Shown here one piece after another: positions 1 to 7,218 of a DNA stretch of 64,000 nt. A program made the position numbers and the translations under genes. The notes under the pieces were generated by a model. It did not search any database and had not been told where the DNA came from. It was given only the letters and a program-made list of their open reading frames with translations. Every line of letters starts with the position of its first letter. Within the stretch, counting starts at the first letter, position 1. This DNA comes from Candidatus Methanoplasma cognatum (GTDB lineage Archaea > Thermoplasmatota > Thermoplasmata > Methanomassiliicoccales > Methanomethylophilaceae), in contig WRLM01000004.1 in assembly GCA_009777615.1 (NCBI GenBank), positions 124,001-188,000 of the forward strand, written 5' to 3'.

Positions 1-178
1 CCAGACCGACGGTCTCCCCCGGGAGGTATTCGGACGTCTTAACGAACGCGGACTGGCCGATGTCACCATATGTCAGCTCGATGCTGCCGCCCGCCGCCTG
101 CTCCAGCACGCCGACGGCCGAACAGATGACCTCGGGACCTATGCCGTCCCCCGGAAGTACCAGTATCTTTTTTGTCAT
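1..178 (-). CDS. Isocitrate/isopropylmalate dehydrogenase family protein, N-terminal fragment
   Basis: Only the first 59 codons are inside the window; the gene runs off the left edge. The translation begins MTKKILVLPGDGIGPEV, and the GDGIGPE signature is the N-terminal nucleotide-binding motif of the isocitrate/3-isopropylmalate/homoisocitrate dehydrogenase family, which oxidatively decarboxylates 2-hydroxy acids with NAD(P). The visible part cannot separate these substrates. The ATG lies 5 bases after the stop of the deoxyhypusine synthase gene on the same strand, so the two are probably cotranscribed. The family call is firm; the exact enzyme is unknown. Confidence 0.85.
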   Translation of the reverse strand, partial: MTKKILVLPGDGIGPEVICSAVGVLEQAAGGSIELTYGDIGQSAFVKTSEYLPGETVGL

Positions 179-183
179 CTGTT

Positions 184-1125
184 TCAGATCCTGCTGATGA
201 CCCCGGCGTATATCATCGGAAGGGTGATGGTGGCGTCCCCCTCCACGGTCATCTTCTTCGCATCGGCCTTTACTTTCCCCCAGGACACGGCCTCCCTTAT
301 GCGTGCGCCGGACAGCGAACCGTCATATTCCTCGGCGGTCGTCAGATATATGCAGTAGTCCAACCCGCCTCTGAATTGGCTCCACCATATAACGTGGTGT
401 TTGGATATTCCGCCGCCGACTATTATCGCACCGATGGTCTTTGCCCCGTTGGTCAGCTCGCTTAGCATCTGCTCGTCGCCGAAAAGATCTATGCGCAGCT
501 TCCTGTGCGTCTGATAGTACATCCAGAGCTGGCATCCGAAGGACCCGTCCGTTATTCCCGGAACGACGATCGGGACCCCCATTTTATGGCATTGGTAAAG
601 AAGGCTGTCCTCGTCGTTCAACCTTGATCCGACGGCGTCTATTATCTCACGCGTGGTCATCGACTGGGTCTCCGCGAATATCTCATCGAACATAGGCAGG
701 AGGTTCTCTTCAAGAACCGCTCCGTAGCACTCGTCCGGGACCAGCACGTTCCCCAGTCTGCTGATCTCGTACTTCTCCCGGAGCATCTCATCGTCCATCA
801 TGAAATCCCCTTTGTAGTACTCGGCGTAGCTTCTTGACAGATCGTGATCGAGCGTTCCGCAGGTCGTTATGATAAGATCCACGAGGCCGTTCCTGACCAT
901 GTCGACGATGACCCCTCTCGTCCCCGTTGCCATTATGCAGGCAGGGAATGAGAGTATCTTCAGGCAGTCCTTGTCCTTCGCCATGGATTCTGCGATGCCG
1001 GTCGCGTCAGCAAGCTTCTGGGCGGTGAATCCCCCGGCTTCCCCCATCGCTCTGAGCAGCTGATCGGCGGTCATGTTCTTTGTTATTTTGATATCCCTGA
1101 CAGGGATAAGTTCTAGGTCCGTCAT
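184..1125 (-). CDS. dys: Deoxyhypusine synthase
   Basis: The 313-residue protein transfers the aminobutyl group of spermidine to a lysine of translation factor aIF5A, the first step of hypusine formation. The NAD-binding stretch with TTCGTLDHD and the C-terminal GGGISKHH followed by a GSLSGARIREAVSWGK-type segment match the family. The lysine in SKHH is at the position of the catalytic Lys329 of the human enzyme. The length fits archaeal homologues. An AT-rich TATA-like stretch (about 1163-1172) lies upstream of the start. The downstream gene begins 5 bases after this stop. Confidence 0.93.
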   Translation of the reverse strand: MTDLELIPVRDIKITKNMTADQLLRAMGEAGGFTAQKLADATGIAESMAKDKDCLKILSFPACIMATGTRGVIVDMVRNGLVDLIITTCGTLDHDLSRSYAEYYKGDFMMDDEMLREKYEISRLGNVLVPDECYGAVLEENLLPMFDEIFAETQSMTTREIIDAVGSRLNDEDSLLYQCHKMGVPIVVPGITDGSFGCQLWMYYQTHRKLRIDLFGDEQMLSELTNGAKTIGAIIVGGGISKHHVIWWSQFRGGLDYCIYLTTAEEYDGSLSGARIREAVSWGKVKADAKKMTVEGDATITLPMIYAGVISRI

Positions 1126-1321
1126 TTCAATAACCTGTTCCTTGTTTCACGTTCAGGCATTGTTCTATTTAAAATCTGTCGGTACTAAGCTTTCCCATGA
1201 GGTAATCTCCTCTCCCATCAGTTGGAGATTCTGCATTGAAACATTAACAAAGTCTGCATCGAGGCCGCAATGTGCGGCAACAGCAATATTATACATGTTA
1301 ACGGATTTCACGTACGTGTTG

Positions 1322-1783
1322 ATGATAGCAAGGGACAGACCCTATTCGGAACTGAGGGACAGCCTCGCGGGAAAGAAGGTCGCTATATGGACATGTAACA
1401 CATGTGCCAGATTATGTTTTGATATAGGCGGGGCGGAGTCTGCGGAGAGGCTTGCGTCCGCGCTCAGGGCCGACGGAGTGGATGTGTTGGGAATCCTGCA
1501 CACGAACGCTTCCTGCCTGCAGAAAAAGGTCCGGGAGAAATATGACGACGAGATCATAGGCGGGGCCGACGTCGTCCTTTCGCTGACCTGCAACATCGGC
1601 GCGCTTTGCGCAAAGAACGCCTTCGGGAAGGAGGTCCTCAATCCGATCGCCACGCTGGGGGCCGGTTTCGTAGGCGAGAGAAGAGAGATAATGGTGTGCG
1701 AGGACGAGGACGGCGGACTTGCGGTCAGAGAACTTTTAGACATAGCCAAAGAAAAAGGACTTTGGTGCGACCCTTACGCCTGA
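1322..1783 (+). CDS. MTHFR C-terminal (MetV-like) zinc/iron-sulfur protein
   Basis: This 153-residue protein starts MIARDRPYSEL and has the CNTCARLC motif near residue 23, more cysteines (about residues 60, 85 and 93) and an LNPIATLGAGFVGER-type segment. These fit the MTHFR_C family (MetV), which accompanies methylenetetrahydrofolate reductase in acetogens and some archaea. No MetF-like catalytic gene is next to it here. I chose ATG 1322 because a TATA-like element at 1286-1293 lies about 30 bases upstream, giving a nearly leaderless message; a longer reading from 1073 has no support. The role here is inferred as an electron-transfer or scaffold partner in C1 metabolism. Confidence 0.7.
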   Translation: MIARDRPYSELRDSLAGKKVAIWTCNTCARLCFDIGGAESAERLASALRADGVDVLGILHTNASCLQKKVREKYDDEIIGGADVVLSLTCNIGALCAKNAFGKEVLNPIATLGAGFVGERREIMVCEDEDGGLAVRELLDIAKEKGLWCDPYA

Positions 1784-1815
1784 TCCACTGCAGGCCGTTT
1801 TCGTACCTTTAAGGA

Positions 1816-1822
1816 TTATATA
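1816..1822 (+). promoter_or_regulatory. TATA box for the pyrophosphatase gene
   Basis: TTATATA preceded by AAGGA lies about 40 bases before the ATG at 1862. Transcription would begin near 1844 and leave a short leader containing GGGGT as a ribosome-binding site. Confidence 0.5.
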
Positions 1823-1861
1823 CAAAGAGTGGGTACAGAATATTATAGGGGTTAAATCGAA

Positions 1862-4021
1862 ATGATTGACATACTGGATTTAAACAATATGCTTTTCATG
1901 ATCCCCGTCGCTGCGGTCATCGCATTGATCTTCGCTCTGTATTTCTTCAGGAATATCTGGTCAAGAGACAAAGGCACTCCTGAAATGCAGAAGATATCCG
2001 ATGCGATAGAGACCGGCGCCATGGCATACCTTAGGCGCCAATACAAGACGATAGGGGCAATAAGCATAATTCTGGCAATCGTACTGGCACTTGCCGGATT
2101 CATAGAAGACTTTAAGGAATACCTCGGACCAATGGTCGCGGTTGCGTTCCTGATTGGTGCCGGATTCTCCATACTTTCCGGATACATCGGAATGAGGATA
2201 TCCGTTAAAGCGAACATCAGGACGGCTAGCGCTGCCGGGAAGTCGCTCAACGACGCTTTCGTCTGTTCGTTCCGCGGAGGTGCCATTTCTGGTATCGCTG
2301 TTTCCGCATTGAGTCTTGTTGGTCTGTTCACCGTCGTTTTCGTATACGATGCGTTGATCGATGGGACGATGACGAAGACCTTGCATGCGGTCGTAGGATA
2401 CGCGTTCGGTGCTTCCTTCGCAGCCCTGTTCGCACAACTCGGCGGCGGCATCTACACCAAAGCGGCAGATGTCGGCGCGGACCTTGTGGGAAAGGTCGAG
2501 GCAGGGATACCTGAAGATGACCCGAGGAACCCAGCGGTCATCGCAGATCTGGTCGGCGACAATGTAGGAGACTGTGCAGGCCGCGGTGCTGATATATTCG
2601 AATCCACCGCCGCCGAGATAATTGGTTCGATGGTCATCGGAACAGCCGTAATAGCGGCCGCCGGAGGGATAGGACTTTCCAACAACTGGGTATTCCTCCC
2701 CTTGGTCCTAATGGCATTCGGACTCATTGCATCGCTGGTCGGGATATTCGTCGTAAGGATGAAGGGCGAGGACACCGATGTGTTCAAAGCTCTCAACAAA
2801 GGGTATTACCTCACCATTGCGCTGGTTTTGGTGTTCCTGGCGATAACGACATACTTCTTGCTGGGCGAGGAATGCGAACTTTGGTACTATTACTTCGGGA
2901 CCGGAGTGGTCGGTATCGTGCTCGGGCTCGCTATAGTATATATCACACAATATTACACTGGCGACCACAAGCCTGTGAAAGGAATTGCGAAATCATCCGA
3001 GACCGGTCCGGCAACCAATGTCATAGAAGGCATATCCATCGGACTTGAGTCAACAGTGCTCCCAGTGGTGTGCATAGTGGCCGCCATCATAATCTCATAC
3101 ATGCTGGGTTACCATGCCGCACCCGCAGGCGCGGACCAAGTGGCCTTCGGTCTGTACGGGACAGCGGTAGGCACAATAGCGATGCTCGCATCCTCCGCAT
3201 TCATACTTGCGGAGGACACCTTTGGTCCGATAACCGACAATGCGGGCGGCATAGCCGAAATGTCCAACCAGCCGGAGGAAGTAAGGAAAAGGACCGACAA
3301 ACTAGATGCGGCCGGAAACACCACAAAAGCCCTCACCAAAGGGTATGCGATGGCTTCAGCGGCACTTGCGGCGTTCCTGCTGTTCGCGGCGTTCTTTGAG
3401 ATCGTTGCCGAGATAAGAGGAGAGTCCCTCTCAGATGTTTTCAACGTCAATATCGGGAACCCCATCATATTCTGCGGCGCACTTGTTGGAGCCGTGCTCG
3501 TGTTCTATTTCGCGTCTCTTGCCATAAGGGCGGTCGGAAAGGCAGCCGGGGAGATGATCGAAGAAGTACGCAGGCAATTCCGCGAGGATCCCGGAATAAT
3601 GGAAGGGACGTCCGAACCCAGCTACAAGGATTGCGTTGACATAGCGACCCGCGGCGCCCTGAGGGCGATGGTGCTTCCCGCACTGCTCCCTATTTTGGTG
3701 CCAGTAGTCTTTGGACTGATATACAGGTTCCTCTTCCCCGACGAAGCCTACATGGCGGTCGGGGCACTGATCATGGTAGGTACGATAGTGGGCATCCTCA
3801 TGGCCAACTTCCTTAACAACGGAGGAGGCGCCTGGGACAATGCTAAGAAGTACATCGAGGAAGGCCACCACGGCGGAAAGAAGTCCGTCGCCCATGCGGC
3901 GGCCGTTGTCGGAGACACGATCGGAGACCCCTTCAAGGACACCGCAGGGCCCTCCATACACGTGCTCGTGAAGCTGCTGTCCACGATATGCCTGGTCACG
4001 GCAGTCCTGTTCGTAGTGTAA
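1862..4021 (+). CDS. hppA: Membrane-bound proton-translocating pyrophosphatase, K+-independent type
   Basis: The 719-residue integral membrane protein has about 16 predicted helices. It hydrolyses pyrophosphate and pumps cations across the membrane. The signature DVGADLVGKVE (residues about 201-211) and GDNVGDCAGRGADIFES supply the PPi-Mg-binding acidic residues, with the C-terminal GDTIGDPFKDTAGPS as the second cluster. The GNTTKA motif has lysine at residue 489, the position where Lys marks K+-independent H+-pumping enzymes and Ala marks K+-dependent ones (established for the family). Full length and intact. It has its own TATA box and a strong hairpin terminator, so it is probably monocistronic. 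Confidence 0.96.
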   Translation: MIDILDLNNMLFMIPVAAVIALIFALYFFRNIWSRDKGTPEMQKISDAIETGAMAYLRRQYKTIGAISIILAIVLALAGFIEDFKEYLGPMVAVAFLIGAGFSILSGYIGMRISVKANIRTASAAGKSLNDAFVCSFRGGAISGIAVSALSLVGLFTVVFVYDALIDGTMTKTLHAVVGYAFGASFAALFAQLGGGIYTKAADVGADLVGKVEAGIPEDDPRNPAVIADLVGDNVGDCAGRGADIFESTAAEIIGSMVIGTAVIAAAGGIGLSNNWVFLPLVLMAFGLIASLVGIFVVRMKGEDTDVFKALNKGYYLTIALVLVFLAITTYFLLGEECELWYYYFGTGVVGIVLGLAIVYITQYYTGDHKPVKGIAKSSETGPATNVIEGISIGLESTVLPVVCIVAAIIISYMLGYHAAPAGADQVAFGLYGTAVGTIAMLASSAFILAEDTFGPITDNAGGIAEMSNQPEEVRKRTDKLDAAGNTTKALTKGYAMASAALAAFLLFAAFFEIVAEIRGESLSDVFNVNIGNPIIFCGALVGAVLVFYFASLAIRAVGKAAGEMIEEVRRQFREDPGIMEGTSEPSYKDCVDIATRGALRAMVLPALLPILVPVVFGLIYRFLFPDEAYMAVGALIMVGTIVGILMANFLNNGGGAWDNAKKYIEEGHHGGKKSVAHAAAVVGDTIGDPFKDTAGPSIHVLVKLLSTICLVTAVLFVV

Positions 4022-4032
4022 ACATGTTCCAA

Positions 4033-4056
4033 GCGGGCCAAGGCCCGCCTTTCTTT
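4033..4056 (+). terminator. Hairpin terminator after hppA
   Basis: GCGGGCC (4033-4039) and GGCCCGC (4042-4048) form a perfect 7-bp stem with a two-base gap, followed by CTTTCTTT. It sits 12 bases after the hppA stop. Confidence 0.75.
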
Positions 4057-4084
4057 ATATTATATGCGTGAGCGCAAGAATGGG

Positions 4085-4092
4085 TTTATATA
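4085..4092 (+). promoter_or_regulatory. TATA box of the rpo7 operon
   Basis: TTTATATA lies 37-44 bases upstream of the rpo7 ATG. Initiation near 4112 leaves a short leader with GAGAGGA just before the start codon. Confidence 0.6.
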
Positions 4093-4128
4093 CAAGAGCC
4101 TTAATCCCTGCATCCGAGAGGACCCGCC

Positions 4129-4701
4129 ATGTATATGCTGACAGAAGCTGAGAGGATCGTAAGGATCCCCCCCGCAGAACTTGACGAGGAGATAGAGAAG
4201 GTCATCGACGCCCTTACTTGGGACTCCTTTGAAGGAAAGATCGGAGAGGACAAAGAGATAACGGTCCTCATAAAGAACGTGAGGCCGCTGGGACCCGGAC
4301 GTATCGTCCACGGGGACGGAGCGGTGTATCAGACCGTCAAGTATGAGCAGGTGGTGTTCAAGCTCAAGGACAATGAGGTGATCGAAGGCGTCGTGGTGGA
4401 GATCCTCAAGTTCGGGGCATTCGTAAGATTCGGGCCGCTGGACGGCCTCCTCCACATAAGCCAGGTGATGGACGACCGCGTCGACATAGACGAGTCGAAC
4501 CAAAGGCTGGTGGGAAAGGATACGGGAAGGAACCTCTCATTGGGCGACGTGGTGAGGGCAAGGATCGTAAGCATTGACCTCAACGAAAAGAACCCCCAGG
4601 ACAGCAAGATCGGCCTGACGATGAGGCAGCCCGGACTCGGAAAGCTCCAGTGGCTTGAGGAGGACCGCAAGAAGAAACAGCAGGAAGGTAATGCCCCATG
4701 A
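4129..4701 (+). CDS. rpo7: DNA-directed RNA polymerase subunit Rpo7 (RpoE')
   Basis: The 190-residue stalk subunit of archaeal RNA polymerase pairs with Rpo4 and binds nascent RNA. The N-terminal half is the RNP-like tip domain. The second half (about residues 80-165) is an S1 domain, with VVEILKFGAFVRFGPLDGLLH as the recognisable strand-turn region. It is first in a five-gene operon in the usual euryarchaeal order: rpo7, spt4, dephospho-CoA kinase, S24e, S27ae. The stop overlaps the next start by four bases (ATGA). Confidence 0.96.
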   Translation: MYMLTEAERIVRIPPAELDEEIEKVIDALTWDSFEGKIGEDKEITVLIKNVRPLGPGRIVHGDGAVYQTVKYEQVVFKLKDNEVIEGVVVEILKFGAFVRFGPLDGLLHISQVMDDRVDIDESNQRLVGKDTGRNLSLGDVVRARIVSIDLNEKNPQDSKIGLTMRQPGLGKLQWLEEDRKKKQQEGNAP

Positions 4702-4889
4702 CCAACCAGACATACAGGGCATGCAAACAGTGCAACTTCTTGTCGGAGATCGACACATGCCCCCGTTGCGGAGGACAGACCTCGAAGGAGTGGCAGGGGT
4801 TCATCGCTGTGGTGGATTTCGAGAAATCGGACATCGCCAAGAGAATGGGGATAACGGCGAACGGCAGATATGCCCTTAAGGTCCGCTGA
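4698..4889 (+). CDS. spt4: Transcription elongation factor Spt4 (RpoE'')
   Basis: The 63-residue protein has a four-cysteine zinc finger: CKQC at residues 9-12 and CPRC about 13 residues later. This is the Spt4 fold, which binds the NGN domain of Spt5 and supports RNA polymerase processivity. It overlaps rpo7 by four bases, and the next gene begins one base after its TGA, so it is translationally linked on both sides. Size and position in the operon are standard for archaea. Confidence 0.93.
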   Translation: MTNQTYRACKQCNFLSEIDTCPRCGGQTSKEWQGFIAVVDFEKSDIAKRMGITANGRYALKVR

Positions 4890-4890
4890 A

Positions 4891-5400
4891 ATGGAAGCGG
4901 TAAGCAGAAAGGTCCCGGAAAAGAACAGAGAGCTCTTCAAAGAGCCGCTGGGCAGGGACCTCAAAGAAGAAGAACTGACGATCATCGGCAAAACGCCGAA
5001 GATGATCACGGTCGGCGACGTGGTGTCGCTGACAGTGGTTGAACACGGGATCATTCCCGACCTCTCCGTCTACGACGGAATGACGGAAAGGAAGGAAATG
5101 ACCGAGTTCGCAGCCCTTGTGAAGAACAAAGGGTGGGAAGAGACAGTGGTGAAGAACGAGGCCGGAACCATAACGGCCGAGCTGATAACCGCTGTGAAAA
5201 ACGCTTTGAACGGGAAGAAGGAGATAATCCGTGTGGAAGGGGAAGAGGACCTGGCGGTATTGCCGTGCATCCTTTTGTCCCCCGAAGGCACGAACATTAT
5301 CTACGGATGGCCCGGAAGAGGGATGAAGCTCATCGTGACCGATGAGAACGTCCGGAGGAAAGCTCAGCGCCTCATGGAAATGATGGAGGAGTTGGAATGA
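4891..5400 (+). CDS. GTP-dependent dephospho-CoA kinase (DUF359 family)
   Basis: The 169-residue enzyme phosphorylates dephospho-CoA in the last step of archaeal CoA synthesis, using GTP. Family landmarks in order are TVGDVVSLTV, HGIIPDLSVYDG, NEAGTITAEL and VEGEEDLAVLP followed by YGWPGRGM. The acidic pair in GEED is part of the active site known in the family. I prefer ATG 4891, directly after the spt4 stop; an upstream in-frame start at 4870 would overlap spt4 by 20 bases. It overlaps the S24e start by four bases. Confidence 0.9.
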   Translation: MEAVSRKVPEKNRELFKEPLGRDLKEEELTIIGKTPKMITVGDVVSLTVVEHGIIPDLSVYDGMTERKEMTEFAALVKNKGWEETVVKNEAGTITAELITAVKNALNGKKEIIRVEGEEDLAVLPCILLSPEGTNIIYGWPGRGMKLIVTDENVRRKAQRLMEMMEELE

Positions 5401-5882
5401 AGATAGAGATAACAAGCCAGAAAGAGAATCCTTTGCAGAAGAGGAAAGAGGTCTATTTCACGATAGACCACGCCGGAGAGACCACTCCGGGCAGGAACTC
5501 CGTAGCAGAGGACATAGCAAAGAAAATGAAGTCCAAAAGGGACTGCGTCGTCGTAGATAACATAGAATCCGTCTACGGCATAGGAAAGTCGAAGGGATAT
5601 GCCAAGGTGTATGACAGCAAAGAATCCGCTTTGTCATACGAGAACGGATACCTCCTGAAGAGGAACGGCATCGCCGCGGAGGCACCCGCACCAGCACCGG
5701 CAGAGGCCGGAAAGGCACCGGCGCCAGCGCCTGCGGCTGAACCCGCGCCCGCACCGGCGGCAGCACCTGTAGCAGAACCCGTAGCAGCACCTGTAGCAGA
5801 ACCCGCAGCAGAACCCGCACCGGCACCAGCGCCTGCGGCAGAACCCGAACCTGCGCCGGCAGCGCCGGCAGCTGAGGAGTGA
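5397..5882 (+). CDS. rps24e: 30S ribosomal protein S24e with a long Ala-Pro-Glu tail
   Basis: Residues 1-92 are a normal archaeal S24e domain ([13 protein letters not shown], then a segment ending [16 protein letters not shown]). Residues 93-161 are almost entirely alanine, proline and glutamate, including runs such as [19 protein letters not shown], which is not part of the family fold. The tail is encoded by imperfect GCA/CCG/GAA triplet repeats (about 5680-5870). It is in frame and ends just before S27ae, so it looks genuine and not a sequencing artefact. A flexible extension on the ribosome surface is inferred; its function is unknown. Confidence 0.93.
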   Translation: MKIEITSQKENPLQKRKEVYFTIDHAGETTPGRNSVAEDIAKKMKSKRDCVVVDNIESVYGIGKSKGYAKVYDSKESALSYENGYLLKRNGIAAEAPAPAPAEAGKAPAPAPAAEPAPAPAAAPVAEPVAAPVAEPAAEPAPAPAPAAEPEPAPAAPAAEE

Positions 5883-5887
5883 TAATC

Positions 5888-6115
5888 ATGGCAGCAGCAC
5901 CGGCACCCGCAGCAAAGAAGAAGGATGCTAAACCAGCGGAGAAGAAAGGTCCGAAATCCGTCTCGAAGAAGGATGCGTACAAGGTCGACGGCGGCAAGAT
6001 CGAAAGAACGAAGCCCGTCTGCCCCAAGTGCGGACCAGGTATCTTCATGGCAGTCCACAAAGACCGCACCTCATGCGGAAAATGCGGATACACCGAATTC
6101 AAAAAGAAAGAATAA
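5888..6115 (+). CDS. rps27ae: 30S ribosomal protein S27ae
   Basis: The 75-residue zinc-ribbon ribosomal protein has CPKCGPG near residue 47 and CGKCGYTEF near residue 65. The N-terminal third is an Ala/Pro/Lys-rich extension ([11 protein letters not shown]) resembling the tail of the preceding gene. ATG 5888 is preferred because GAGGAG at 5874-5879 sits 8 bases upstream; the overlapping GTG at 5879 lies inside that site. It is the last gene of the rpo7 operon and is followed by a strong hairpin. Confidence 0.93.
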   Translation: MAAAPAPAAKKKDAKPAEKKGPKSVSKKDAYKVDGGKIERTKPVCPKCGPGIFMAVHKDRTSCGKCGYTEFKKKE

Positions 6116-6165
6116 ACACGAATCTTCATTCGGCTCCCTCCCTCTCAAGTCGGGGCCACAGGATC

Positions 6166-6209
6166 GCCGGGGGAAGTATCTGGTCCCCCGGCAAAATATC
6201 TTATCTTTT
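6166..6209 (+). terminator. Terminator of the rpo7-ribosomal operon
   Basis: GCCGGGGGA (6166-6174) pairs perfectly with TCCCCCGGC (6184-6192) across a nine-base loop. A U-rich stretch ending ATCTTTT follows. Confidence 0.75.
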
Positions 6210-6227
6210 GATTGTACTTACCCACAC

Positions 6228-6304
6228 GGGCCAGTGGTATAGCTTGGATAGCATAGGGGCTTCCGGAGCCTTAGACCCGGGTTCGAATCCCGGCCGGCCC
6301 GCCA
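6228..6304 (+). tRNA. tRNA-Arg (anticodon CCG) with encoded CCA
   Basis: A cloverleaf fits from G6228 to discriminator G6301, with CCA encoded at 6302-6304. The anticodon stem is GGGGC/GCCTT around loop TTCCGGA, giving anticodon CCG. The T arm is CCGGG-TTCGAAT-CCCGG. A Gly(UCC) reading would break two anticodon-stem pairs, so Arg is favoured. Two odd points are an A.C mismatch in the acceptor stem (positions 6-67) and a second in the D stem (12-23, flanked by G.U pairs). A TATA-like AAAATATCTTAT at 6193-6204 is about 25 bases upstream. Confidence 0.85.
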
Positions 6305-6499
6305 ATTCCATAACAGAACGTGTGCCGGGCGAGGTTTAGACGGGACGTAACGGGAAGACAAGTCCTGCCGAGGCTATGTTCGAACACATTTAGCATAACT
6401 TCCGGGCGGACCCGAAAATGCAAATTCGGGACGTCGTATTCAATTCCTGTGCAGAAAATAGACAAATGAGTTGGCAAATATAGTCTCGGAGATTATCAC

Positions 6500-7156
6500 A
6501 TGGGTTTAGGCGATGAATTCAAAAAAGAAAACGGTCGCCCGTCAGGAACAGCCGCTATCGACAAAACATTCGGCTCGATGTATCCGGATCAAAGATCGTT
6601 GTTCATTCACAGCCCCATTCCGCACATATTTGCAGGAGGAGGTCCCTTGGATTGCGTAGGGGTCCATGACGCCGGAGATTTTTGGCATTTCGTGACCTAT
6701 GGCTTCTCAAACACTTATGATGTTGTTGGTGAGGGATCTGAAAAGACCGAATGGAGCGGTTTAGGCTTTGAATTGACCTTAAAACTCAAGAAGCAGCCCT
6801 TCATTGCCAGCCCCGAAGCTGCCGATTCCGAGATCCGCACAATTGTGGGGATATTTGATGTGTTAGCGAATTACGTGCGCAGCAGCAAATACGTTTTTCG
6901 CCCTTACGAGATCTTCTACAATGAACAAAGGGAAGGGTTCGACGCACGGCAGGTATCTAAATTGACAGGCTTTGCCACTCTGCCCGACATTGCGGGAACG
7001 ATCGAAACGCCCAACGGCAAGGTAGAATTCATCTGTTTGGTCGGTATGACCGACAAAGAGCTAAGAAGTATCTATGAACATAAACACACAGTCAAAGAAA
7101 TGCTGAGCCTGCTTGGATCTGATCTGACCGATTATTCTCGTAATGATGCCATATAA
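6500..7156 (+). CDS. Suppressor-of-fused (SUFU) domain protein
   Basis: The 218-residue protein matches the bacterial SUFU family: GPLDCVGVHDAGDFWHFVTY at residues about 48-67, then YDVVGEGSEKTEWSGLGFEL and an L-K-K-rich strand. In prokaryotes this domain is often an immunity protein against polymorphic toxins (established for the superfamily); no toxin gene adjoins it here. GGAG about 9 bases before the ATG supports the start. It lies just downstream of tRNA-Arg and faces a convergent operon of zinc-ribbon proteins. Its role in this archaeon is unknown. Confidence 0.8.
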   Translation: MGLGDEFKKENGRPSGTAAIDKTFGSMYPDQRSLFIHSPIPHIFAGGGPLDCVGVHDAGDFWHFVTYGFSNTYDVVGEGSEKTEWSGLGFELTLKLKKQPFIASPEAADSEIRTIVGIFDVLANYVRSSKYVFRPYEIFYNEQREGFDARQVSKLTGFATLPDIAGTIETPNGKVEFICLVGMTDKELRSIYEHKHTVKEMLSLLGSDLTDYSRNDAI

Positions 7157-7218
7157 GAGAATGGAGAGATCGGCAAGAAAGCCGCAATCCCAGCTCGCCG
7201 TTCGAGCGTTCCTGAGAG

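Noticed and set aside
5573-6058. Gly/Ala-rich minus-strand ORF
   Set aside because: It is the antisense reading of the Ala-Pro-Glu repeat of S24e and has no ribosome-binding site or family features.
6271-6477. 68-codon minus-strand ORF ending GGPAGIRTRV
   Set aside because: Its end is the antisense translation of the tRNA-Arg T arm, a well-known false-gene signature; no coding support upstream.
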